DNA from: Panonychus citri
Lineage: Eukaryota; Arthropoda; Arachnida; Trombidiformes; Tetranychidae
Length of the DNA stretch: 64,000 nt
Direction: 5' to 3'
Assembly: GCF_014898815.1 (NCBI RefSeq)
Contig: NW_026515541.1
Location: 1,426,001-1,490,000, forward strand
A program made the translations under genes and the position numbers. Shown piece after piece: positions 48,186-60,666 of this stretch. The first letter of the stretch is position 1. The number at the start of each line of letters is the position of its first letter. The notes under the pieces are model-generated. The model did no database searches. It saw only the letters and a program-made list of their open reading frames with translations, and was not told where the DNA came from.

Positions 48186-50028
48186 CTTTTTCTCTCTCTC
48201 AGGGAGAAATTTGGAAATTTTCTATTGAATTTGATTGTTGGTAATTATCATTGATTCTCATGGGAATCAATCATGATGATGAACTTATTTGATTTACCAC
48301 CATGATGATTATGATGATGATAACAGTTAATCAACATTGATATCGATATCAAGGTGATCATCATTTACTATTATTATCAATTGATTCAATCATCAAGTAA
48401 AAAAAAAAGGTAACTATCATTAAGATTCAATTAATTGATTAGTTTAAATGATAATCAAAGTGAAAACTTTTCACAATTAAAATGCATTAATGAGCCAGAT
48501 TAATTACTAATTACTCTGTTAATTGATTAATTAACGATCATTAGTAATCAAAAGTTGTTTTTATTGTTAGATTTTTAGTTTTTTTCCCCAGTTAATTTGA
48601 TTGTTGACGCCGGAAACTAATTTACTCAAAGTTAATTGTTGATAGGAAATTAAGCTTTCCCATCAAATTGTAAGACAAATGCAATTAAAAATCGTTTGAT
48701 TAAAAAACTTTTTAATTACGATGAGAGAGTAATTAAGATTCACCAATGGGATTTCAATTCCAAAAGTTTGAGAATTTCTCTTGCAAATTAGTTAATTAAA
48801 CAACAATTAACGACATGTAATTAAGAGAAGACAAATAGTGAAGATTAACGATTTGATTAATTGTCCAAATTAAATTGATAAAAGAACAAACAAAAAACAA
48901 ACTTTTCGAATTGAAGAGAAAAAATTATCGATTAGAAAATCGATTATCTGATTTTCGGTAACGATTTTAATTCTTTGGGTTTTTCTGATCGCCCGGTTAA
49001 TGATTCGGATCGGATTTACTCATTTTCGCTTTTGTTTTTCTTTGTTTACTTTACTTTTCTTTTTTGTTTAATTGTTTCGTTTAATTTGGTTACATTTTCC
49101 TTCTCTAAGTTGACAATTAGAAGTGAATATTTGCTATAAATTCACGGAGGAGAATTACAACAATTTCGAAAGAAGAGATTAAAAGATTAACACTTTATCT
49201 TTTTCTCTCTCTCTCTAAACATATCCGGCTGTTTACTTTAATCCGATCATTTTGTTTATTCTGTCTAATATTTTTCTTCATCTTCTTCTTCTTTTGGTGA
49301 CAATTTAAATTGGTTAATCTTTAGAACATTTCGTTGGATTATCAAGAAGGGTGATCAAGGTGACAATCAACGGAATAATCTGGATAACGAGACAAGAGAA
49401 ACAACAACAAACAACACACAAGAAGGAGGAGGAGGAGGAGGTGGAGAGAGAGAGAAAAAGAGAGAGGATAAAGTTGATATTCTTTGTTCATTTTTCTCTC
49501 ATTTTGATTTCTATCTCTTTCTCTCTCTCTCTCTCTTTCGAAAACGAGATGATCTCTTATATGTTTTAGGAGTTTACTTTTTGTCTTCATCATCATCGCT
49601 CACTCTTTGTTACAATAAAAGAGAAGAAGAAGAGATCAAGGAAACAGAGAGTGTGGTAAAAACTCACATGGTGGATAAGGTTACTACCTTTGGTTGTTCT
49701 ATTCTTTTTGGGCTGTACGGAGAGAAGATGATGGCGAACAGAGAAAGAGAAAGAAAGAAGAAAATTAAGACATCATCATTTGGTCTTAATCAAGACATCA
49801 GAAGATCAAACCCAAACCAGGAGAGAGAGAGAGAGAAACAACTTAATTAACTTGCTCTGCAACTTTCTTCTTTCTTCTCTTACTGCCCCTTAGCTTCTTT
49901 CTTTCTTTTTTCTTTCGCCATCATTTTCTCTCTCTAACATCTTACTCTCTTTTCAAGACGTTTTTCTTTTTTTCTTCTTCTTCTTCTTCTTACCCTCCCT
50001 TACCACCGCCTCTTTCTCTTTTACCATA

Positions 50029-50065
<37 letters not shown>

Positions 50066-50224
50066 ACAATTCTCTTTCTTTTCTTTCATTCCTCTTGATC
50101 GTTTCTTGTAAACGCTTCTCTCATTTTCCTTTTTTTTCCAACTTTTTTTATATAGCAAAAGCCATTGGTACTTTTCGGTTAAAAATCTTCAATGGATTTC
50201 AATTAATGTGAAGTGTTCAAAGTT
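48186..50224. other. Intergenic region between the nephrin-like gene and patched; holds patched promoter / 5' UTR
   Basis: No coding sequence was recognised. Sequence from about 49100 to 50200 is increasingly pyrimidine-rich on the plus strand, with a (CT)n run at 50032-50064. An untranslated first exon of patched probably lies here but could not be placed. No convincing poly(A) signal was assigned to the nephrin-like gene. Confidence 0.55.
50032..50064. repeat. (TC)n microsatellite upstream of patched
   Basis: About sixteen TC units, 160 bases before the patched start codon. Confidence 0.95.
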
Positions 50225-51197
50225 ATGCCACCAATAGATCAACTAGTCTCTTTGTTTCCTGGGCCTACGGATTTAATACACAAAACATCTTGGGTTAATG
50301 CGTCAATTGCGTTACGCCAAATCCGAAAGGTTGGAGAATTTTGTTCTTTTCTCTTGTCTTTTTTTTCGGTTCTTCCTAATACCTGATTTTTCCTTCTTTT
50401 CTGGTGTCTCTAAACTTTCTATTATTTCTTTCTCTCCCCCTCTTATGATTGTTTCTTTTTTTTTCTCTATTTGCTTTACTAATCTTCATCTTCATCTTAT
50501 CTGTTTCCTTCGTTTATCTTATTCTTCTTTTATCTCCATCACTGATTTCATCTCTAACAGGGTAGAGCTACCGGTAACAAAGCTGCTTTGGTGGTTAGAA
50601 GTAAATTCCAACGGCATCTCTATGATATTGGATGTTTTTCACAGCGAAACCCGGGAACCGTTTTATTTGTTGGACTATTGGCCTTATTAAGTGCTTTAGT
50701 TGGCCTTAAATCGGCTAAAATTGACACCAATATTGACAAGCTTTGTGTTGAAGGTATATCATCATCGTTTCAATTCATCATTATAATTATTCATCTTATC
50801 GTCATCATCATCATAATCATCACACTCACTGGCTAAAATCACACTCTGTGGCCTTTACACACTTCACCATGATGATCATCATACCATCATAATAATCATC
50901 AACATGTTCATCATGTTTCACCATCAACCATTTTTTTTTTGCTTTCAAATTCTGACCAATTAGTGATTCCACCAAAGTGATTAGATTGTGAGCCGTTTAC
51001 CATCTTATCCATTATTTTCCAATGGTCACTTTTCTTTACAAAAGAAAAAGGATATTAACATGATAATTAACCAAAAAGAAATCATCAGAGAAAAGAAAAG
51101 CCAGACTGTGGTGTGATGATTCCAACATAATTCACTGTTCCCATGATGATGATGATCAGAACACCAATTTACCACCAACACTTTTCTAATGTTTATT

Positions 51198-51255
<58 letters not shown>

Positions 51256-53606
51256 CTCTTGTGTGTGTTCTCTGGCCATTATTATTGTAAAATATTCTAG
51301 CTGGTGGTAGACTGGAAAAAGAAATTGATTATGTTAAATCAACACTTGGAGATGGTTTTGAAAATACCAATCAACTTTTAATTCAAACACCAAGCGATGA
51401 AAATGTCAACATTTTACATTCAAATGCGTTACTTTTACATTTGGAGGCCTTAAAAGTTGGAACGGAAGTTACAGTGGACATGTTTTCAACGTAATAATCA
51501 TAATTCTATTAAATTGAATATATAATTTTCTTTTAAAATGATCACTTCTCTACTCCTTTCCCGTTTCCCTCAAAATGTGTGTTGTGTTAATTGAAAGTTT
51601 CCATGTCATTGGTTATTAATTTTCAAACTCATTAACTTTTCAACCATTTTCCCTCCCTCACCATAACCATCACCATCATCATCTATTGCATTGAACTAAT
51701 GAACAATTTATTAACTATTTCCTGTGTTTCTTGTTTTTCTCTACCAGATCCTGGCGATTAAAGGATATCTGTTACTCTCTTAGTATTCCAGCTTTTGAAG
51801 AGCAACTTATAGATGCGGTACGTGTTACTTGACCATACAAATGACCATCATTATCACTCTGAAGAAGAAGAGAAAAAAAAAATGATTGCTCGAGATTCAT
51901 CACCTCATTCTGTTTTCTATCATCTTTCATCTCTCTCTCTCTCAGTATAATTATTTTCCTTTCTTTCCTGTTGATTGCTGACGAGAGTTGATAATTATAT
52001 TATTATATCTGTTTCTCTGTTTCTAATTTACTCTCTTCTCTATTCTGATCACTTAATTTTCGTAGGCTTTGGATAAATTAATACCCTGCGCAATAATAAC
52101 CCCCTTAGATTGTTTCTGGGAAGGCTCTAAATTACTGGGACCCGAAATTACTATACCGTGAGTGTTATTAAATTGTTTTCTTCCTTCTCTATTCCTCAAT
52201 TTAACAATTTACAACTTAATCAAAAACGATCATTGAGAAACTTTGATATTCTCATCAACTCTCTTCACCCATGTTTTTGTTTTCTGGTCTTTAACAAATT
52301 ACCTTAAGAAACCCTCAAAGCCCAACCTCTTAATTATCTTGTTAATCTGATGTTAATTTATTTTTACCTTATCCCTTAATTTTGTTTTTCCTCTTAATCT
52401 TTTTTTTCCTTCTTTTTACCTGTTGTTGGTTGGTCTTTATTTCATCTTACCAGGAGATTAAATCTCAACCTTGCATGGACCAATTTCAATCCAGAATCTT
52501 TACTTGAGTTGGCCAAGAATCGTACCTATTCAAGCTTAGGATCTAATAATCGTTATCCATTTGAGACATTTGAAAATTTAATGTCACGAGCGGGGATATC
52601 GACAGCTTACCAGAGTCGTCCATGTTTAAATCCTCAGGATGAAGAGTGTCCCGAAAGTGCTCCCAATAAGCATACACTTCGTGAGCCTGATGTTGGCTAT
52701 GAACTTTCAGGCGGTTGTTATGGTTTTGCCACCAAATGGATGCACTGGCCGGAAGAATTGATTGTCGGCGGTATTAAGAAAAGTAAAAATGGTCGAATAG
52801 TTAAAGCTCATGCTCTTCAATCGATCATTCAATTAATGGCGGAACAAGATATGTTCGCCTATTGGCAAGATAATTCAAGAGTTTTACACATTGACTGGAC
52901 CATTGAGAAAGCTCGTCAAGTATTGGAGGCCTGGCAACGGAAATTTGTCTCTGAAGTTGATCGGTACATTAAGGAAAACTCAATAACCGATTATAAGATA
53001 GAAAAGTTTACCAATGTTGCCCTACTTGATATTATGAAAAATTTTTCCATACCCAATATTATCCATCTTTGTATTGGATATTGTTTACTGTTACTTTTTA
53101 CCGGTTTATCTCGTATTAATCTTGGTAATCCTGGTTACTCACAAAGTGCCCTTGGTATTTCTGGTGTCCTACTTATCGCCCTTGCCATCGCCTCTGGATT
53201 AGGATTTTGTTGCCTCATCGGTTTCCCATTTAATGCATCAACAACTCAGGTAAGAGATGATTCTAACAAAAATTATTTCTTCTCTCTTTTCACCAATTAC
53301 AAGTTATTTTCTCTCTCTCTCTCCCTCGCTCCTTACAAACCTAAACTTTTATCCATCAAAAGAAACATCAACAAGAAAAGAAAACAACATATTGAGTTTT
53401 CTTTTTTACTTTTGTTACTTGTTGTGAATCTGTTACATCAAATATTTTCTCTCTCTCTCTCTCTACTTCTCTGTAACTTTCACGTAGAAAAATCATATTG
53501 AGTATCCGTGAGAGAGAAACACAGAGAGACATGTTATATGTGTTTGGAACTTGAAGACTTAAGCTTTCAACTTTTTTCTCAAGTCAAATAGCCAAATCCT
53601 ATTTCT

Positions 53607-53642
<36 letters not shown>

Positions 53643-54779
53643 TGATGAGCACACAAATTCTTAAGACTGATCTCCAAATAATAATCCGTAATCCAGATTA
53701 GGGAGAGAGAGAAAGAAGGAAATCTCATTGACTGTGTGACTCATTTTCTTGTTATAACAGTGTTAACTTAATTTCTTCACTAATAGTTTGTGTATGCAAC
53801 ATAAGTAATAGGCAAAAGCATGTACATTTTATTACATGAGTAAATTTGACTTTCTGATGCTACTGTTTTATTTTATGATTGCTGTTGCTCGGTTGTTGTT
53901 TTTTCTGTTTTCCATCAGTGCAAGTAGATTTGCTGCTTTTTTTTACCTATGATTGTTTACCAAAAATCAACAACAACCACACACAAATATATTATGATTA
54001 TGATTTGCATTTATAAATAATAAACATGGATATTAAGAACTTGTGAGAGTTTTAAGTCTACTGAAGATGAGAAAAAAAATTCTGGTTTTCCGTTGTCTCT
54101 TTTTTCTTCTCTCTCTCCTGGTGACTTTTTCCTACGGTGATTTTTTCATTGCTGTGCTTTTGTTTACATTTTGAGACAAAACAAGAGCTATTTTTGTGAG
54201 AAATCAACAAAGTATCCAGTTGAGTTTCTCTCAGTATGTAAAAATATTAGAAGAGGATCTGGTTTTATCTCTTCATCAGCATCTCTCTCTCTCTCTCTTC
54301 ATCTTTATCCTCCTTTTCCTGTGTGTTTATTATTATGTTACTAATATTACACAAATGTTATTGTAAGGATAATATTTGAGACATTGTTTGTGAGAATATC
54401 GATACAATTATTAATAAGATGGTTTGATTTTTGTCAGAATTTAAAATTTTCTCATTCAGTATCTTTTTCTTGGAAACTTTTTTTTATCAATTCGAATCAA
54501 AAATATTCTGTTTGTGGTTTTTGAAGGCAAAAAGGAATATATTCCAAGGGTTTTACTTACCTTTCAGGTCCATCTGTTGATTTTGTTTCAATTTCTCATA
54601 AATTTTGAGAAAAATTTGACAAGAGAATTTTCTTTTTTTCTTCTCTATACATTGATACCGATTCGAAGTAACGTTTTGATAGCATCTTCATCAATCACAA
54701 ATACTCTTTACCTTGATATCGTCAAAATAAACTAGTGTGTAAGTTATGTATTCTTTTCGTCTCTTTCTTTCTCTTTTAC

Positions 54780-54811
<32 letters not shown>

Positions 54812-57800
54812 ACCTCACTTCTTTCTTCTTTTTTTACCTTGAATTGATCTTCTGAGGTGGTCTTCTCTCTTTCTCTCTTTCTTAAGCAGACCAAAAAAAA
54901 CTCCAAGAGAATTTATATCTGTATAAATGTCTATATCTGGTTTACTTTTCTAAATTTTGTTAGATAGACTCACTTGCGTGAGAATCAACAAAGTTTCATC
55001 GTCATCTCACCATCATCATCTTGCAGATTGCTTTTTTTACCTTTCTCTCTCTCTCTCTTTTCCTTCTATCACCATCATCATCATCAAGCAAAACTCAATC
55101 AACCAATCAACTCACCCAACTAAAAACCGCACTTTACTAGTCTTTCTCTCTCTCTCTCTCTCTCTTTCATACACTGCGATTGAGAGAGAAAAGAAAGAAA
55201 ACTCAGTCAAGATTATCTCACTCATCCATGGCGAAGATAAGATTTACCTTTAACCTGTAAATTTGAACCTTTTTCATTTTCTTCTTATGATATATAATAA
55301 AATGTTAGTGTTGTTTTATCATCATCGCCGCACCTTCTCTCTCAACAACTGCCAGATGATAGTTGATGTGATTACCTTTCAATCACTCAGAATACATATT
55401 TCTTGTTGTTACTTCTCTCCCTCTCTCTCTCCAATGATACGTAAACCTGCATCTCATCATCATCACCAGCATCATCATCTTCCGAATATATTCTGAGAAA
55501 CATCATTTAGATCAATCAACTTTTTCTGTTGTTGTTTCTCCTCTTCTCCTCTGCGTGACAATCAACAATCTCAAACTATTGATATTTATTGAAACTCTTT
55601 CTCTCTCTCTCCTGAAAACATGTTCAACTTGATATTAACCTCCAATCAGAATAATATTAATATACTTTTCAATCAAACAAATGATCAAATTCATGATTAG
55701 CAAAAATTTTAATAGAAATCATTTTTCCAATAACTATTTGTGTTTATCAATTTTCGTTATTGATCATTAAGATTGTCCATTATTTCATTTGTCATTTCTT
55801 TGTCCACTTACTTTTCCTTCAAAATCCTCTTAATGGTCGTTTATTTATTTATTCTTTTTTTGCTAGAATACCTTAAGTCCTGGTCATCGTTTTTTTTTCA
55901 TTTTACTTGATAAAAGATTTAAAATTATACCTCGAATCTTGACCTAAAGTCGTAAAAAAATATATATGCAATCAATTGAAATTGTCATTCAAATCAATTG
56001 ATTCCTTATAATACTATCATCTTTTCAACTGCTTATATTAATACCCATAGATTGTTAAACTTATTGTTGAAAATCATTTTTCTCAACGAAACATATTCAC
56101 GGCATTTGATTGTTGTAATAATGGTCAACAATTTAAACTATTATTTGGTTCGATTTGGATTAAATTGACCTCAAATTCAAACATTGACCTATCCACCTAC
56201 TAAACTGTTGTTCACACGATTTTAACCTTTGCCGTTGTTTTGTTTTCTTCTTGTTGATTAATAATTAATGTTTTTAATTGTTTACTATTTCTACTTACAG
56301 ATTATCCCGTTTCTAGCACTCGGCTTGGGATCAGCTCCATTATTTTTACTAATGGATGCTTATGAAGAAAATGTTTCTAAAGATACTCAATCTAGGGTAA
56401 GAATTAATTTTTTTCTGTCTTTTCTTACTTAATTACATTTTACTCATTGATTTAATTGTATTTTTTTTATTCCATTTAAATAGAATCCAATTGCCGATAC
56501 TCTTCAACAAATTGGTTTCTCTATTTTACTTAATACTTTTACACTTTTATGCTCATTCGGAGCGGCCGCTATCATACCCATTCCTGCTTTGCGATACTTT
56601 GTAGCTCAAACTGCCATTTTAATTACCTTCATTACCATTTGTTTGCTGACAATTTTTCCCGCCATAATGAGCTTGGACTTGCAGCGACGTAAATCACGTC
56701 GATATGATTTATTTTGTTGTTTTAAAGTCAGATTATCATCATCATCATCACAATTAAAAGCACAATCATCTTCACAACACAGCCAACAAAAACAAGAGGA
56801 AAATTATTCTCATCGTTCTCATCGTCATGATAGATACTCTAAAGTAAATAATCACCGTGAAAGAAAATCATCCTCATCATCTTCAAGAAATTATTATAAA
56901 GATGATTCTGGTGAAGGTGATCATAAATTGACGATAAAAATTCCTACTCTAAAACAAATGGATTCATTATCATCACCATTATCAACTAATTATTATTCTT
57001 GCAAACCATATTTATTTGACTCATCATCTTCACCATCATCATCATCATCATCACCATTAACAAATAGTAATAATAATAAATCATCACGATCATCATCCTC
57101 ATCAACAACAACAACTAAATGTGCAACAACAAATAAAAATAGTTTCTCATCAAATGTTTCAACTCCCGTTATGCCAATTAGGACAATTAAACCTCCTCTT
57201 AATTACAATTTACCTTCACCACCACCAGCTTATTTTGGTGATATTGAATCTGCACCACCCTCAGAACCACCACCATCTCCCTCATTAGATGACTGTGATT
57301 CTGATAGAGAGGATGATATAGATGAGATGGATGATGGGATTCGTGAAGATGAGATGGTTCCACCTCTTTCCCATAGATTATCATTAAACTATTTTGTAGC
57401 CAGTATCTATATACCTTTACTACAGAGACGAATATTTAAATTACTGGTGATGATTGTGAGCTTTATAATTTATTTAATTTGCCTGTCAGGCGTTACCCAA
57501 GTCAAAGATGGACTCGATTTAACGGACATTGTCCCACGTGGTACCAGTGAATATCGTTTTCTACTTAATCAAAGACAATATTTTAATGTATACAATATGT
57601 ACGCTGTTACTCAGGGTAACTTTGAATATCCCACCAATCAAGCACTTCTAGTTGAATATCATAACTCATTTACCAGAGTTCCAAGGATAATTAAAAATGA
57701 TGATGGTGGTTTACCTGAATTTTGGTTAATCATGTTCAGAGATTGGCTTCTTGGCTTACAGAATGCATTTGATATTGACTGGAAAAACGGCTCAATCAGT

Positions 57801-59674
57801 CAAGAAAGATGGTTTGCCAATGCATCAGCTGAAGGTATTTTAGCATATAAATTGCTCGTTCAAACTGGTAGAGTTGATAATCCGGTGGACAAAAGTTTAG
57901 TAAGTATTGATTAGTTGATCAATTCTATGATTAATTAGTTATAACTGATTAAAAATTGTATTTTTCTGTTATCTACGATCTTTCAGGTTACCAAAGTTAA
58001 ATTAGTTGATAATCGTGGTGTCATTAATCCAAAAGCTTTTTATAATTATCTAACTGCCTGGGTTACTAATGATGCTATCGCTTATTCAGCATCTCAGGCC
58101 AATTTTCATCCTGAACCCCGTCACTGGATTCATGTTGCTTCAGATTTTGACCTGAAAATTCCAAAATCTCAGCCCTTAGTCTACACTCAAATACCTTTTT
58201 ATCTGCACAATATGAACTCAACAGAAGAAATTACTTCAACCATTCAAGAGATTCGAGCCATTTGTAAGAACTACGAAGACAAAGGTTTACCCAATTTCCC
58301 GACGGGACTTCCATTCACTTATTGGGAACAATATATTCGTCTACGAGTCTCATTGGGTTCTTCGTTGATTGTTGTTTTTGCGATCATTTTTGTAGCCCTT
58401 TGTACCCTATTGGTCAATTGTTGGGCTTCATCAATGTTGACATTTGTTCTAGCACTGACCAGTGTCCAAATCTTTGGACTCATGGGTCTACTAGGGATCA
58501 GATTAAGTGCCGTACCAGCAGTGGTCCTTATCATTACAGTTGGTAAAAGTATTCACATTCTTATTCATCTTTTAATGGTGAGTTAATTGTTTTACTTAAT
58601 TATTCAATGAAAATATCTTATTAATATTGATTATCTATCTAATCATATCTATTCAGAGTTTCTTGACCAGTATGGGCAAGCGAGATTATCGGGTCATTGC
58701 CGCTCTTCATCACATGTTTCCACCGTTGGTCAGAAGTGAAATCTCAACTTTCTTAGGAATCTCAATGTTAGCATTTTCTGAATTTGATTTTATCAACAGG
58801 TAAGATTTAATCTTTTTTTCCTATGCTTTTCTGCTCCAAAACTCAAGATCATTCATTAATTGATTTGTATGTTTCACTTTCCAATCACAGAGATTTTTTC
58901 TTAGTTTTCTCTGGAGCCATAGTCATATCGAGTTGGAACGGTCTAGTATTTTATCCTGTTCTTTTGTGCTATCTTGGTCCACCCGGTGAAGTTGTTCCTC
59001 ATGAATACGAGAACAGAATTTCAACTCCATCTCCACCTTCTTCCCGCCAATCAAGAAGAAACCTTCACGACATTCTGTTTCATATTCTAGACGAATCTAT
59101 CCTCGAGTTCAATCTGAAATCTCATTATCAACCATCTCAGAGGAACCACCTTCATACCAATCATCCCATGAGATTGTCGTCCAACCCGAACTGGTTGTAG
59201 AAACGACAACAGTCACTAATACAGCACCTCAACAAATTATGACACAAACTACCTCATCACATGTACCGAATGAGGTAAATATCCGTTTGCAAATCTTTTT
59301 TTTTTAACTTTAAAACTTTGTTTTTTTTCTATTTACCAATTTACGTTGTTTTTTCTCATTATTTTTCACAGAAATCGGGCAACATTTCATCAGGCTCATC
59401 TTCTGATCGTGATAGTCCAGAAACCCCATTAAGTCGTGATAGTCCCGCTTCAGCGAGCGACAGTGGTGCCTCATCCCTGAGTAGATCTAGTTCAACGACG
59501 ACCACAATTTATCCACCATTCAATTCAACAAATCTATATGCATATCCACCTCAAACAGTGACCACCAAAGTAACAACCACCGCTAAATTAAAGGTTGAAC
59601 TGCATGCACCTTACATGGACAGAGAGTCCAGTACAAATCGCAATAAAAGCAAAGATCGTCGAGCCAATCGATGA
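50225..59674 (+). CDS. ptc: Patched, Hedgehog receptor (12 exons), with altered TM4/TM10 motifs and a tail frameshift
   Basis: Exons: 50225-50329, 50561-50753, 51301-51490, 51748-51817, 52066-52157, 52454-53249, 56301-56396, 56484-57899, 57987-58577, 58657-58799, 58891-59274, 59372-59674. The start is fixed by an in-frame TAA seven codons upstream and by N-terminal match to the family (DLIHKTSWVNASIALRQIRK, GRATGNKAALVVRSKFQRHL). TM1 is followed by extracellular loop 1 (ITPLDCFWEG, RPCLNPQDEECP, WMHWPEELIVGG), the sterol-sensing domain TM2-6 (52950-56680), a Ser-rich cytoplasmic loop (56730-57370), TM7, extracellular loop 2 (KAFYNYLTAWVTNDAIAYSA), TM8-12, and a tail with PPSY and VVQPELVVETT. 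Length is about 1459 residues once the tail frameshift is bridged, near the human length. In the cell, Patched represses Smoothened and binds Hedgehog. Two family-defining acidic motifs are missing here (separate entries), so signalling or transport activity is uncertain. Confidence 0.93.
51202..51247 (+). repeat. (TC)n microsatellite at the 3' end of patched intron 2
   Basis: About 23 TC units starting 99 bases before the exon 3 acceptor at 51300. It extends the natural pyrimidine tract. Confidence 0.95.
53250..56300 (+). other. patched intron 6 (3.05 kb), CT-rich
   Basis: By far the longest patched intron; the others are 79-547 bp. It carries CT runs at about 53450-53465, 53609-53640, 54280-54300, 54785-54811, 55045-55060 and 55145-55165. 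I looked for an alternative exon carrying the canonical TM4 motif and saw none. Open frames here are chance or repeat-derived. Confidence 0.7.
56301..56396 (+). CDS. ptc: patched exon 7: TM4 lacking the family Asp-Asp motif
   Basis: The whole exon is 32 codons, phase 0 at both ends. It reads IIPFLALGLGSAPLFLLMDA. In Patched proteins the same stretch reads FLALG(V/L)GVDD/HxF. Here Val-Asp-Asp/His is Ser-Ala-Pro, while the flanking FLALGxG and the following LFLLM are kept. Both splice sites are good (CTTACAG, AGG|GTAAG), and the exon joins neighbours in frame. Confidence 0.9.
56730..57160 (+). repeat. ptc: Coding (TCA)n-derived poly-Ser tracts in the patched middle loop
   Basis: Within exon 8, runs of TCA/TCATCA encode Ser tracts (SSSSS near 56736, SSSPSSSSSS near 57020, SSRSSSSS near 57080) together with AAT/ACA runs for Asn and Thr. 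They share the ATC/GAT phase of the surrounding noncoding microsatellites. The loop lies between TM6 and TM7, a region of variable length in Patched proteins. Confidence 0.8.
58540..58577 (+). other. ptc: patched TM10 lacking the family acidic residue
   Basis: The exon 9 end reads SAVPAVVLIITVGKSIHIL then IHLLM. In Patched relatives the stretch is SAVPVV.LIxSVGIGVEFxVH, where the Glu faces the TM4 acidic pair. Here Ile-Gly-Val-Glu is Lys-Ser-Ile-His; the preceding SAVP and VG and the later IH are kept. Confidence 0.88.
59048..59070 (+). other. ptc: Apparent one-base deletion in the patched tail
   Basis: Exon 11 enters in the TM12 frame (NGLVFYPVLLCYLGPPGEV, ENRISTPSPPSS) and that frame would stop at 59198-59200. 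From about 59062 the conserved tail continues in a different frame (RHSVSYSRR, ISLSTISEEPPSYQSSHEI, VVQPELVVETT) to the donor at 59274, in phase with exon 12. There is no GT between 59030 and 59060, so a hidden intron does not explain it. One extra base, most simply in the AAA run at 59059-59061, would join the frames, and the summed exon length (4379) is one short of a multiple of three. Either a sequence error or a real disabling allele. Confidence 0.85.
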
Positions 59675-60666
59675 GGATTATAATTTATTTTTTATTTCTT
59701 CGCCCATCAACTCAATTTATGCGGTGTTTCCAGTCGAAACATATAACAAAAAGAAAGACTCATTTCCAATCATTGCCATTATCATCAACATCCATCCTTT
59801 TGTCATCCATTGTCTTTATCCATCTCACTCGAAGCTCACACAATAATATTTCAAAAATCATTCGACTTCTTAAACTCAACTTTCGTTTCTTTTTCCCCAA
59901 AAAATTGTAAATGAAAACTCAACATCAACAAACATAACCTAAATTTAAGATTAGGTCTATTTCTCTTCCCGCTTTTTTAAACATTCTGTAAATTTCTCAA
60001 TCCACTAATCCAAATGATTAGTGTTTAACTTTTTTCTATATATACATTTGTATCTTGATTGTGTTTTTTAAGAGGAAATTATTTTTCTTCCTTCATTGAA
60101 GCTTTTTGTTTTTTAACCTCAACATTTCAACATTGAGATGAAACAGAAATTGATTAAGCAATTAAGTTGATTCTTGTTAACAGAGAAAACTTTTATCCGA
60201 TCAAATTAACTAATTTGATCAACAAACACACACAATTAATATTGTACCTTCAATATATTGTATTTGTACATAAACCTCCTTTTAACCTTTCACCTTGAAA
60301 GGTTAGAAAAACAAAAGAAAGCAAAAGAAAAAGAGAACAGAATTAACTTAATTGTGATAATTAAATTTTCATAATAGATGTCAATTAAATATTTATAACA
60401 TTTAAAAATGGTTTCAATTTTATTTCAAACAACAATTAATCTGAAAGGAAAAAAAAACTTTCGATTAACTTTTGTAAACAAAAAAACTTCACTAATCGTC
60501 CGTTAGAAAATCGATTCAAATCGATTTTCGATAATCGATCGCACACATGTTAACCAGAATGAAGTGAATTATTTACAATCATTTAATTTGAATTTTTCTT
60601 TGTGTTCGTGACTTTATTTTATCTTTTAATTGTTTCGATTTGATTACAATTTGATAATCATTAATT
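59675..60666. other. patched 3' UTR and pus10 promoter region
   Basis: 992 bases between the patched stop and the pus10 start, same direction. No canonical AATAAA was placed for patched; ATTAAA near 60360 is a possible variant signal. The last 150 bases before pus10 are T-rich and contain a mirrored ATCGAT-rich patch (60510-60540). No coding sequence was seen. Confidence 0.5.

Noticed and set aside
52509..53501. Continuous 330-codon frame treated as one exon of patched
   Set aside because: Patched similarity ends at STTQ, exactly at the donor CAG|GTAAGA (53249); the rest is read-through into intron 6, and the exon truly begins at 52454.
53250..56300. Possible alternative TM4 exon with the canonical Asp pair
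   Set aside because: Read by eye for a FLALG-GVDD-type frame between AG and GT; none found.
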